Assembly: GCF_036325985.1 (NCBI RefSeq)
Contig: NZ_JAUHLI010000005.1
Location: 124,001-188,000, forward strand
Reading direction: 5' to 3'
Origin: Alkalimonas cellulosilytica
GTDB lineage: Bacteria > Pseudomonadota > Gammaproteobacteria > Enterobacterales > Alteromonadaceae
Length of the DNA stretch: 64,000 nucleotides
Part shown: one piece after another, positions 43,082 to 51,372 of the stretch
How positions within the stretch are numbered: the first letter of the stretch is position 1
How the letters are laid out: each line of letters opens with the position of its first letter
Notes under the pieces: model-generated
Told to the model about the DNA's origin: nothing
The model's database searches: none
What the model saw: only the letters and a program-made list of their open reading frames with translations
Made by a program: the position numbers and the translations under genes

Positions 43082-44029
43082 CTAATGGCACTGCTCTATC
43101 TGTTTTAATACATCGAACCACTCTGCAATGGCAGTTGGCATTTCAATATCAATGCGCTCAGTTTGCCCCAACTGAGTACGATGAAAGCGCCACTCAGTTT
43201 GTAACTCGGCCAGTTGCTCCTGCACTTGTTGCAATTCATCTGCTGTGAATTCAATGGCATCCAGGCCAAGAGGCGAACCACTGCGCACCTTGCTCAGCAC
43301 CGGTGTCACCCAGAGATCAAACTCGGCAAGGGCCCGGATCGTGATCAGCAACTGCCTTTTTTCGCTGTAATACGGCTCCGGTAAAATGCCGCCTTCGTCC
43401 CGATTACGCTCTAGTACAGACAATTCGTCCTGGTAAGTAAAGGCTTGAAACGCAAACATCATCGGCACATTATGCAGCGCTGCCTGATAAAGCCAAAAGC
43501 GGGCTTTGGCGAATTCCGGTGCCGGTATATCCGCACTATCGTGCCCGGCAAACTCTGGCCGCAACATTGGGGCTGCATAATAAATGGCTAAAGCCCGCAT
43601 CGCCAATGCATTGCCAGCCTGAGCTTCCAAGACTATCGCGGCCTCTTCCTGATGCAGATAATGCTCTTCTGCCCAGTTATAAAATAGCAACTCATTGCGC
43701 AGCCAATCTTCCACCAGGTGTTTGGCTGGATGCTCTTCAAGCAACGAAAACGGGGGACACTCCGCCGAGGTGGCAGCAACAGATAACGGCTCAGATGAAC
43801 TCTGTGTAATCTGGAGTTGGCTGACTGCAACAACCTCAGCCTGATGGGTATCCAGAGTAGCAAAGCCGTTCGGCTCTGCTTCCGTCTCAGTAAAAGTGAA
43901 GGGCTCTGTCAATGGGGATTCGGCAGACAACTCTGATAATTCAAGCCAGACAGGGCTTGGCTCTGGCTGCCGTACCCACCAGGCCAGCAACACCAACACC
44001 ACAGCCATCAGCGATACGAGCCATTTCAT
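43082..44029 (-). CDS. Periplasmic/membrane-anchored hypothetical protein
   Basis: 315 residues with an N-terminal hydrophobic helix (about 3-19) that may be a signal anchor. A Glu/Ser/Thr-rich, probably disordered stretch runs to residue 90, then an alpha-helical domain. One helix pair (EAQAGNALAMRALAIYYAA, about 135-153) resembles a Sel1/TPR-type repeat. Two cysteines (91 and 314) could pair. AGGAGG lies 5 nt before the ATG. It follows panP by 34 bp on the same strand. I recognise no family. Confidence 0.7.
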   Translation of the reverse strand: MKWLVSLMAVVLVLLAWWVRQPEPSPVWLELSELSAESPLTEPFTFTETEAEPNGFATLDTHQAEVVAVSQLQITQSSSEPLSVAATSAECPPFSLLEEHPAKHLVEDWLRNELLFYNWAEEHYLHQEEAAIVLEAQAGNALAMRALAIYYAAPMLRPEFAGHDSADIPAPEFAKARFWLYQAALHNVPMMFAFQAFTYQDELSVLERNRDEGGILPEPYYSEKRQLLITIRALAEFDLWVTPVLSKVRSGSPLGLDAIEFTADELQQVQEQLAELQTEWRFHRTQLGQTERIDIEMPTAIAEWFDVLKQIEQCH

Positions 44030-44063
44030 TCAGGCCTCCTAGCCAGTTCCCATCCGTGTTGTT

Positions 44064-45761
44064 TCAGGCCGCTAGCTCTTTCACCCACTGCATCAGCTTG
44101 GGGTATACCTGCCGGCTTTGGCGGGCAATCTCGGTTTGCTCCTGCAAAATATCGTGCAGAATATCCTGGGTGGTCAGCGGGTTGGCCAGCACCACCCGGA
44201 ATACGATCATTTCCTGACGCTGGTACTGCTCCGGTGTTAAACGGGTCCGGGAGACGAAAGACTTGCCCTGCTCGCGTTGCCGTTTCTGGATAAATTTGGT
44301 CAGGCTGTTCAACAGCTCGTTGATTTTCTCACGCTGCTCCGGGCTGGCTTTGTGCAAAGCGACTTGTACTTCGGCCGGCACATAACGATACGTCAGCAAG
44401 CAGAGTTCTGGCTCGGTGATCAGTTCAAAGTCGCCATGTGCTTTAATCAGTTCGGCAAAGTAGCGGGCTTTTTCCAGGCTGCGGTTGATCAGAATTTCAT
44501 AGCCATCCCGGCCAATCACCTGCAAACAGGCATGCACCAGCATCGCCATGCCGGGACGGGAGCCTTCCAACGTTTGGCTACCCAAATCTTTGGAGCCTTT
44601 ACGCAAAATGTATTCGGCGTGGTGCTCAATCGCATGAGCACTGGATGGGTCTTTAAACACCACCATACCGGCGCCCATCGGCACATACATCTGTTTATGG
44701 GCATCGATGGTAACCGAGTCGGCCCGTTCAATGCCGCTTAGCAGGTGGCGGTATTTTTCCGACAACAAGGTTGCCCCACCCCAGGCAGCATCGACATGGA
44801 AACAACACTGCAATTCTTCGGCTAAGTCGGCCAACTGATGCAAAGGGTCAATGTTACCGGTTTCGGTAGTACCAGCCACGCCAATCACCGCCAGCACCCG
44901 GATATTTTTTGCTTGTAGCTCGGCGCAAATGCGGCGCATCTCGGCCATATCGACCTTGTTGTTGCCATCGGTTTTAACCGCAATCAAATCATCACGGCCA
45001 AGACCCAGCACATCGGTCGCCTTGCCAAGCGAATAGTGGCCACGCTCAGAGACCAGCACGGCCAGGCCATCGTAACCATAGTGCTTCATGGCGCGGAACA
45101 AGCCTTCACGGGCGATGCCTCTAAAGTCACCATCTGGTCCCAATAAGCGGTTGCGGGCAATCCACAAAGCGCTGATGTTGGCAATGGTGCCACCCGAGCA
45201 AAAAGCCCCCAGCGCATGATTGGCGCTGTGCATCCACTTGGTGTAAAAACCGGCGTCCTGCTGATACACCAGATGGTGCATCATACCCAGCACCTGGCGC
45301 TCCAACGGTGTAAAGGCTTTGGAGGTTTCAATTTTGACCAGGTTCTGATTCAGCCCCACCATCATTTTCGACAGTGGCAGCACAAAATACGGCAAGGCCG
45401 AAGTCATATGGCCAATAAAACTGGGCGAAGCAGTGTGCACCGAATGCGCCACCAGCTTTTCCATCATGGCATCGGCATAATCAGAAACAAATTGTGGCGC
45501 CAACGGGATCTGAAAATCCTGAAAGTCACGCTCGATTTGCCACAGCGGTTTTTCCACCGCCACAATGCTTTCGCGCAGGAATCCGGCCAGATTCTGCGAT
45601 ATATTCTGCTCAATTTTGCTGAGCGTGGAATCCGGCGCTTCCGGCACGGTAAAAATCCGCCAGAGTGCTTCTTCCGATGCTGTCGCCTGCCGTTTACTCA
45701 CATCTATCCTGCTCGTTGGCCCCGGCTCTTTGGCCGGTGTGGGTGCTACAAAAAAGGGCAT
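44064..45761 (-). CDS. panP: PLP-dependent aspartate 1-decarboxylase PanP
   Basis: 565 residues, group II PLP decarboxylase. The PLP lysine is Lys356 in TIDAHKQMYVPMGAG; FHVDAAWGGA and CSGGTIANISALW are the other cofactor contacts. The length and N-terminal region match the Vibrio/Shewanella PanP family, which decarboxylates aspartate to beta-alanine and replaces PanD. Glutamate or tyrosine decarboxylase is the usual misannotation. It lies 38 bp after yadH on the same strand. Together with panB and panC it would complete pantothenate synthesis. Confidence 0.85.
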   Translation of the reverse strand: MPFFVAPTPAKEPGPTSRIDVSKRQATASEEALWRIFTVPEAPDSTLSKIEQNISQNLAGFLRESIVAVEKPLWQIERDFQDFQIPLAPQFVSDYADAMMEKLVAHSVHTASPSFIGHMTSALPYFVLPLSKMMVGLNQNLVKIETSKAFTPLERQVLGMMHHLVYQQDAGFYTKWMHSANHALGAFCSGGTIANISALWIARNRLLGPDGDFRGIAREGLFRAMKHYGYDGLAVLVSERGHYSLGKATDVLGLGRDDLIAVKTDGNNKVDMAEMRRICAELQAKNIRVLAVIGVAGTTETGNIDPLHQLADLAEELQCCFHVDAAWGGATLLSEKYRHLLSGIERADSVTIDAHKQMYVPMGAGMVVFKDPSSAHAIEHHAEYILRKGSKDLGSQTLEGSRPGMAMLVHACLQVIGRDGYEILINRSLEKARYFAELIKAHGDFELITEPELCLLTYRYVPAEVQVALHKASPEQREKINELLNSLTKFIQKRQREQGKSFVSRTRLTPEQYQRQEMIVFRVVLANPLTTQDILHDILQEQTEIARQSRQVYPKLMQWVKELAA

Positions 45762-45799
45762 TCACTTTACTGCATGCCATGCAAAAAGTCTGCAAAAAA

Positions 45800-46588
45800 C
45801 TAGCTTCGTAAACCAATGCCTTTGTTAATTAAGTACATCGCATAACTAAACAGTAGCACAATCAACAGCAGCAAGAGACCAAAGGCCAGCCACAGACTGA
45901 TATCGCTGATGCCTAAAAAACCAAAGCGAAAAGCATTGACCATATAGACCACTGGGTTCAGTGCTGCAACCTGCTGCCAGAAGCCTGGCAGCAATTGAAG
46001 CGAATAAAACACTCCGCCCAGATAGGTCAATGGCGTCAGCACAAAGGTTGGGATGATGCTGATATCATCAAAGGTCTTGGCATAGACTGCATTGATCAGG
46101 CCTCCCAGGGCAAACACCATCGAAGTCAGCAGCACCGTCAGCACAATGATACCGATGTTGTGCAGCTGCACACTGACAAACAGCAAAGACACCAGGGTGA
46201 CAATCAACCCCACCAGAATACCGCGCGCCATGCCGCCACCGACATAGCCCAGCACAATGATGTAATTGGGCACCGGCGCTACCAGCAGTTCTTCAACATT
46301 GCGCTGAAACTTGGCGCTAAAAAACGAGGAAGCGACGTTGGCGTAAGAGCTGGTGATCACCGACATCATAATCAGGCCAGGGACAATAAACTCCATGTAG
46401 CTAAAGCCGCCCATCTCACCGATGCGTGAACCAATCAGGCTGCCAAAAATGACAAAATACAACGTCATGGTGATGGCTGGTGGTACCAGGGTTTGCACCC
46501 AAATCCGAAGAAAACGGTTGGTTTCTTTATTTAAAATACTTTTTAGTGCTACCAGGTAGTTGGCTTTAGAAAAAGTCTGCTGACTCAT
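45800..46588 (-). CDS. yadH: ABC-2 type transporter permease YadH
   Basis: 262 residues with six membrane helices. It has the ABC-2 permease signature around TPLTYLGGVFYSLQLLPGFWQQVAALNPVVYMVNAFRFG, and matches E. coli YadH in length and pattern. It pairs with YadG, encoded directly upstream with a 4-bp overlap (ATGA). Export substrate unknown. Confidence 0.93.
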   Translation of the reverse strand: MSQQTFSKANYLVALKSILNKETNRFLRIWVQTLVPPAITMTLYFVIFGSLIGSRIGEMGGFSYMEFIVPGLIMMSVITSSYANVASSFFSAKFQRNVEELLVAPVPNYIIVLGYVGGGMARGILVGLIVTLVSLLFVSVQLHNIGIIVLTVLLTSMVFALGGLINAVYAKTFDDISIIPTFVLTPLTYLGGVFYSLQLLPGFWQQVAALNPVVYMVNAFRFGFLGISDISLWLAFGLLLLLIVLLFSYAMYLINKGIGLRS

Positions 46589-47514
46589 GCGCTGTGCTCT
46601 CCCCGCCCCTGCTCGACCAATGTCACAAACAGTTCCTCCAGCCGGTTGGCTTTGTTGCGCATCGACAGTACCTTGACCTTTTGTTCGGTTAAGCGGCTAA
46701 AGATATCGTTTAAGCCGGCTGATTTTTCCACATCCACTTCCAGACTGTGATCATCCAGCAGCCGGTAATGAAAACCATCCAGCTTAAGTTCAGCCGGGTT
46801 GGTGTCGACATCCAGCACAAAGGTTTCCTGGCTTAGCTTGCTGAGCAAGGCTTTGATGCTGGTGTTTTCAATGATCTGGCCCTGATCGATGATGGCGATG
46901 TTACGGCACAGCATCTCGGCCTCTTCCAGATAATGAGTGGTCAGAATAATGGTGACGCCCTGCTGGTTGATGCGGCGCAAAAAGTCCCACATCGAGCGGC
47001 GCAGCTCAATATCCACACCGGCGGTCGGTTCATCCAGGATCAGCAGTTTGGGTTCGTGCATCAGGGCGCGGGCTATCATTAACCGGCGCTTCATGCCACC
47101 GGATAACTCCCGGGCCCGGCTGTCGCGCTTATCCCAAAGGCCCAGCTGGCTCAGGTATTTCTCGGCGCGGACTAAGGCCAGCTTTTTTGGCACCCCATAG
47201 TAACCGGCCTGATTCACCACAATTTGCAGTACGGTTTCAAACTGGTTGAAGTTAAACTCCTGCGGCACTAAGCCCAGCTGGCTTTTCGCCAGCTCTAACT
47301 GCTGGTCGATATTGTGGCCAAATACCTCGACAGTGCCACCGCTCTTATTTACCAGCGAGCTGATCACGCCAATGGTGGTACTTTTACCGGCGCCATTGGG
47401 ACCGAGAAGCGCAAAGAAATCCCCTTGCTTTACTTCCAAATCAATGCCTTTTAGCGCCTCTACCTTGTTTTTGTAGGTCTTGCTTAGTTGCTTAATATTC
47501 AGTGCCAGTGTCAA
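46585..47514 (-). CDS. yadG: ABC transporter ATP-binding protein YadG
   Basis: 309 residues, TTG start overlapping the ubiX stop (TTGA). Walker A is GPNGAGKST, the signature is LSGGMKRRL, Walker B is LLILDEPTAGVD and the H-loop is TTHYLEEAE. The sequence tracks E. coli YadG over its full length, including the C-terminal VLSMRNKANRLEELFV. It drives the YadH permease. The weak TTG start combined with a stop overlap implies reinitiation after ubiX. Confidence 0.94.
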   Translation of the reverse strand: MTLALNIKQLSKTYKNKVEALKGIDLEVKQGDFFALLGPNGAGKSTTIGVISSLVNKSGGTVEVFGHNIDQQLELAKSQLGLVPQEFNFNQFETVLQIVVNQAGYYGVPKKLALVRAEKYLSQLGLWDKRDSRARELSGGMKRRLMIARALMHEPKLLILDEPTAGVDIELRRSMWDFLRRINQQGVTIILTTHYLEEAEMLCRNIAIIDQGQIIENTSIKALLSKLSQETFVLDVDTNPAELKLDGFHYRLLDDHSLEVDVEKSAGLNDIFSRLTEQKVKVLSMRNKANRLEELFVTLVEQGRGEHSA

Positions 47515-48140
47515 TGCGCTTCTCCCTGATAACCCCAGCGGGCCAACAGTTGTTGTTCCAGCCCCAAATGGTCCAGCATTCTGGCCACCATAAAGTCCAC
47601 CAGATCGTCAATCGAGGTCGGGTTGTGATAAAAGCCAGGTGCGGCCGGCATAATGGTTACGCCGAGCCGGGCCAGCTTGAGCATATGCTCCAGATGAATG
47701 GCATTGAGCGGGCTTTCCCGTGGTACCAGAATCAGCTGACCACGTTCTTTCAGCACCACATCGGCAGCACGCTCAATCAGATTTTCGCTGGCACCATTGG
47801 CAATGGCAGCCAGGGTGCCGGTTGAACAGGGGCACACCACCATCTGCTTAGGCGCCGCCGAACCAGAGGCTACCGGCGAAAACCAGTCGTCTTTACCATA
47901 GACCTTGAGTAAATGGGGTGAACACTGCAGCAATTCAACCAGTTGCGCCTGGCATTTTTCCGGCGCTGCCGATAGCTTAGTGCCATGCTCGGTCGCAAAC
48001 ACCACCCGGGCGGCACTGGAAATCAGCAAATGCACTTGCACCTGCTGCGCGAGCAGACACTGCAATAAGCGCCAACCATAAGGCGCCCCGCTGGCACCGG
48101 TAAAGGCCAGGGTAATTTGCTGTATGGGTTTATCCGACAT
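47511..48140 (-). CDS. ubiX: Flavin prenyltransferase UbiX
   Basis: 209 residues. Makes prenylated FMN, the cofactor of the UbiD decarboxylase in ubiquinone synthesis. Motifs are LAFTGASGAPYGWRLLQ (phosphate/FMN binding) at the N-terminus, then PCSTGTLAAIANGASENLIERAADVVLKERGQLILVPRE and the C-terminal DFMVARMLDHLGLE. It overlaps mpl by 11 bp and yadG by 4 bp. Confidence 0.95.
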   Translation of the reverse strand: MSDKPIQQITLAFTGASGAPYGWRLLQCLLAQQVQVHLLISSAARVVFATEHGTKLSAAPEKCQAQLVELLQCSPHLLKVYGKDDWFSPVASGSAAPKQMVVCPCSTGTLAAIANGASENLIERAADVVLKERGQLILVPRESPLNAIHLEHMLKLARLGVTIMPAAPGFYHNPTSIDDLVDFMVARMLDHLGLEQQLLARWGYQGEAH

Positions 48141-49527
48141 GCTCTGCTTCCCTTAACTCGATGGCCTCTCGCAGCCGCTGATTCAAGCCGCCAAAGCCGC
48201 CATTGCTCATGATCAGCAGCTGATCGCCGCTGCTCAGCTCCGCCAGTACGGCCTGCTCTAACAAACCTAACTCATCAAACAGCCGGGCTTTTTCGCCCAA
48301 AGCAACCGCTACTTGCTGCATGCCATCTGCGGCGCCTTTGGCCTGAAAAATAAACACCTGATCAGCAGACGCCAGCGCTGTTGGCAACGCCTGTTGATGC
48401 ACCCCACGTTTCATGGTGTTGGAGCGCGCTTCCAGTACGGCCAGAATACGGTTTTGGCCCACTTTAGCCCGCAATGCCTGCAAGGTCGTTTGAATGGCAG
48501 TGGGATGATGGGCAAAATCATCGTACAAGCGCACCCCACCTGCTTCGGTCAGCAGCTCCAGCCGGCGTTTGGGTGCCTGAAAACTGCACAGTGCCTCGAT
48601 AGCAACGCTGACCGGCACACCAACATGGCGGGCAGCGGCCAGCGCCATCATGGCGTTATCGACATTGTGCTGGCCCAATAAGCCCCAATGCACTTCACCT
48701 TGCAGCTCACCTTGCAGCAACACTGAAAAAACCGAGCCATCAGCTTTCCGCAACCGGCTTTGCCACTGTGCTTCGGTCGCTGAACCCGCACTGACCTGAG
48801 CCGCATAGCTTTGCCGCTCACTCCAGCAGCCCTCGGCCAGCATGTGCTCAATGGCCGGCTCTGCCTGTGGTGTCAGGATCAGGCCACTGGCAGGCACGGT
48901 ACGGATCAGATGGTGAAACTGGCGCTGAATAGCGGCTAAATCGGGGAAGATATCCGCATGATCGTACTCCAGGTTGTTGATCACCAAAGTACGGGGCCGG
49001 TAATGGACAAACTTGGAGCGCTTATCAAAAAACGCCGTGTCGTACTCATCGGCTTCAATCACAAAAAACGGACTCTCCCCAAGCCGGGCCGAGACCCCAA
49101 ACTCAGGCGGCACCCCGCCAATCAAAAAGCCAGGCTTTAAGCCGGCCTGCTCTAAAATCCAGGCCAGCATGCTGCTGCCAGTGGTCTTGCCATGGGTGCC
49201 AGATACAGCCAGCACCCAGCGCTGCTGCAGCACCTGCTCCGACAACCACTGAGCACCGGAAGTATAGGGCAATTGCCGCTCCAGCACCGCTTCGACACAA
49301 GGGTTGCCGCGTGACAAGGCATTGCCAATAATCACCAGGTCCGGGGCCGGCTCGAGCTGAGCCGGTTCAAACCCACTGGTCAGTGTTATGTCAAGCGCCT
49401 CGAGCTGAGTGCTCATCGGTGGATACACATTGCTATCAGAGCCCGTCACCCGGTGCCCTAAGGCTTTGGCCAGGGCCGCGATGCCGCCCATAAAAGTGCC
49501 ACAAATTCCCAGAATGTGAATATGCAT
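48130..49527 (-). CDS. mpl: UDP-MurNAc:L-Ala-gamma-D-Glu-meso-DAP ligase Mpl
   Basis: 465 residues, Mur-ligase family. It attaches recycled murein tripeptide to UDP-MurNAc. It begins MHIHILGICGTFMGGIAALAKALGHRVTGSD. The P-loop is GTHGKTTGSSML, with EADEYDTAFFDKRSKFVHYRP and the C-terminal YDDFAHHPTAI as Mpl-specific segments. With the AmpG-type permease at 1-2.3 kb it supports an active cell-wall recycling route. First gene of a minus-strand run (mpl-ubiX-yadG-yadH, probably to panP); divergent from fbp across 142 bp. Confidence 0.96.
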   Translation of the reverse strand: MHIHILGICGTFMGGIAALAKALGHRVTGSDSNVYPPMSTQLEALDITLTSGFEPAQLEPAPDLVIIGNALSRGNPCVEAVLERQLPYTSGAQWLSEQVLQQRWVLAVSGTHGKTTGSSMLAWILEQAGLKPGFLIGGVPPEFGVSARLGESPFFVIEADEYDTAFFDKRSKFVHYRPRTLVINNLEYDHADIFPDLAAIQRQFHHLIRTVPASGLILTPQAEPAIEHMLAEGCWSERQSYAAQVSAGSATEAQWQSRLRKADGSVFSVLLQGELQGEVHWGLLGQHNVDNAMMALAAARHVGVPVSVAIEALCSFQAPKRRLELLTEAGGVRLYDDFAHHPTAIQTTLQALRAKVGQNRILAVLEARSNTMKRGVHQQALPTALASADQVFIFQAKGAADGMQQVAVALGEKARLFDELGLLEQAVLAELSSGDQLLIMSNGGFGGLNQRLREAIELREAEHVG

Positions 49528-49669
49528 GCTATCAACTCATAATGCAGGTGACGCCTATTGTAACAAAACTGCGGCTGGCTGCGATTGAAACTGCAATTTT
49601 GGCAAAAATTCTTTAAACTAGCGGGTAAAAATACCAGTACCTCACCTACACAGTAAAAAAGGAATTCCC

Positions 49670-50656
49670 ATGCGCCGTATTTCTCCGGTCCTGCAGCAAG
49701 ATGGTGTCGATAGCGACCTGATTGCCCTGATAAAAACTATTCTGGCAGCCTGCCGCGAAATATCCTTTCGGGTCAGTCAGGGCGAATTGGCTGGCGTACT
49801 GGGCTCGACCTTGTCAGAAAACGTGCAGGGTGAAACACAGAAAAAGCTGGATGTGATTGCCAATGAGTTGCTAAAAGAAGTGATTCTGGAAACCGGCGTG
49901 GTCAAAGCCATTAGCTCGGAAGAAGAAGACGATATCGTCGCCGGCAACCCCAGGGGCCGCTATCTGGTGACCTTTGATCCGCTGGATGGCTCTTCCAACA
50001 CCGATATCAACAGCCTGATTGGCACCATTTTCTCCATTTTACCGGCACCAACTGATAAAGAAGCCGACGATGCCAGCATGTTCCTGCAGCCAGGCACCGC
50101 TCAGGTTGCGGCCGGTTATGTGCTCTATGGTCCGTCTACCATGCTGGCCCTGACCACCGGCAAGGGCACCCGCATGTATACGCTGGATAAAACCTACGGC
50201 GGCTTTTTGCTGACAGAAGATAAGGTCACCCTGCCAAAATACACCTCAGAGTTTGCCATCAATATGTCGAACCAGCGTTTTTGGCAGGCACCGATGCAAA
50301 ACTACATTCAGGATCTGTTGCTGGGCAAAGAAGGCCCACGCGGCAAGAATTACAACATGCGCTGGATTGCTGCCATGGTGGGTGACGTGCATCGCATTTT
50401 GTGCCGCGGCGGCATTTTTGCCTACCCGGCTGATAACAAAGATGCCAACAAGCCTTATAAATTACGACTGATGTACGAAGCCAACCCGATGAGCCTGCTG
50501 ATAGAACAAGCCGGAGGCCTCAGCATCACTGGTACCGAGCGTATTCTGGAAATCCAGCCGGCTGATATTCATCAGCGGGTGGCAGTCATTTTAGGCTCGC
50601 GCCATGAGGTGGAGACTTGTTTGGCCTACCATCAAAAGGCACTTTCGACCAATTGA
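49670..50656 (+). CDS. fbp: Fructose-1,6-bisphosphatase class 1
   Basis: 328 residues. Hydrolyses fructose 1,6-bisphosphate to fructose 6-phosphate in gluconeogenesis. Metal/substrate motifs are SSEEEDD, FDPLDGSSNTDINSLIGTIFS, and YNMRWIAAMVGDVHRIL with RGGIFAYPAD; the C-terminal signature LRLMYEANPMSLLIEQAGG is clear. AAGGA lies 7 nt before the ATG. Close to ppa (63 bp) on the same strand. Confidence 0.97.
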   Translation: MRRISPVLQQDGVDSDLIALIKTILAACREISFRVSQGELAGVLGSTLSENVQGETQKKLDVIANELLKEVILETGVVKAISSEEEDDIVAGNPRGRYLVTFDPLDGSSNTDINSLIGTIFSILPAPTDKEADDASMFLQPGTAQVAAGYVLYGPSTMLALTTGKGTRMYTLDKTYGGFLLTEDKVTLPKYTSEFAINMSNQRFWQAPMQNYIQDLLLGKEGPRGKNYNMRWIAAMVGDVHRILCRGGIFAYPADNKDANKPYKLRLMYEANPMSLLIEQAGGLSITGTERILEIQPADIHQRVAVILGSRHEVETCLAYHQKALSTN

Positions 50657-50660
50657 GGAT

Positions 50661-50690
50661 AGCCATTTCGATGGCTGTCGCTATAATAGC
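50661..50690 (+). promoter_or_regulatory. UUCG hairpin and -10 element before ppa
   Basis: AGCCAT-TTCG-ATGGCT (50661-50676) would fold into a hairpin with the very stable UUCG tetraloop just after the fbp stop. A consensus TATAAT (50682-50687) inside a small palindrome GCTAT-A-ATAGC follows, 33 bp before the ppa ATG. No T-tract, so this is probably a 3'-end stabiliser or part of the ppa promoter rather than a terminator. Confidence 0.4.
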
Positions 50691-50719
50691 CGACATTTCA
50701 TTCACTATAGGATACCACC

Positions 50720-51250
50720 ATGAGCTTAAGCGATGTAGCAGCAGGCAAGAACCTGCCAGATGAAATCAATGTCATCATTGAAATTCCGGCCAATGCCGAC
50801 CCGATCAAGTACGAAGTGGATAAAGACACCGGTACCGTCTGGGTAGACCGCTTCATGTCCACGCCTATGTTTTATCCGTGCAACTACGGCTTCGTAAACC
50901 AAACCTTGTCACTGGATGGCGATCCGGTTGATGTGCTGGTACCAACGCCGTACCCACTGGTACCAGGTGCTGTGATCAAATGCCGCCCGGTTGGCGTGCT
51001 GAATATGTCGGATGAGTCCGGTGAAGACGCCAAAGTCATCGCAGTCCCGGTGAGCAAGCTGACCAAGCTGTACGATCATATTCAGGACATCAACGATGTG
51101 CCTGAGCTGCTCAAGCAGCAAATTCAGCACTTTTTTGAGCGTTACAAAGAGCTGGAGCCTGGCAAGTGGGTAAAAGTAATTGGTTGGGCCAATGCCGCCG
51201 CGGCCAAAGCTGAGATCATGACCTCCTTTGAGCGTGCCAATAAGGCGTAA
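50720..51250 (+). CDS. ppa: Inorganic pyrophosphatase (family I)
   Basis: 176 residues, identical in size class to E. coli Ppa. Hydrolyses PPi to drive biosynthesis. The metal-binding signature is DGDPVDVLV, with the substrate segments YEVDKDTGTVWVDRF and YPCNYGFVNQTL; the C-terminal FFERYKELEPGKWVKVIGW is typical. AGGA lies 8 nt before the ATG. Two hairpins follow the gene. Confidence 0.97.
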   Translation: MSLSDVAAGKNLPDEINVIIEIPANADPIKYEVDKDTGTVWVDRFMSTPMFYPCNYGFVNQTLSLDGDPVDVLVPTPYPLVPGAVIKCRPVGVLNMSDESGEDAKVIAVPVSKLTKLYDHIQDINDVPELLKQQIQHFFERYKELEPGKWVKVIGWANAAAAKAEIMTSFERANKA

Positions 51251-51271
51251 TCGCCGGCACAACGAACAGCC

Positions 51272-51302
51272 AGCCGGAACGGGTGTTATACCGGTTCCGG
51301 CT
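51272..51302 (+). other. Strong hairpin after ppa without T-tract
   Basis: AGCCGGAAC (51272-51280) pairs with GTTCCGGCT (51294-51302), extendable to 13 bp with one mismatch. No T-run follows. It lies just upstream of the true terminator at 51321 and may protect the ppa mRNA end. Confidence 0.5.
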
Positions 51303-51320
51303 GAAACTCGCTCTGAAAAC

Positions 51321-51350
51321 AAAAAGCCGGTATGTATCTACCGGCTTTTT
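51321..51350. terminator. Bidirectional terminator between ppa and the REC-GGDEF-EAL gene
   Basis: Perfect 12-bp inverted repeat, AAAAAGCCGGTA (51321-51332) and TACCGGCTTTTT (51339-51350), with a 6-nt loop. A- and T-tracts on the two sides serve both convergent genes. Confidence 0.92.
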
Positions 51351-51372
51351 GTTTGCTTGACAGCAAGCACAT

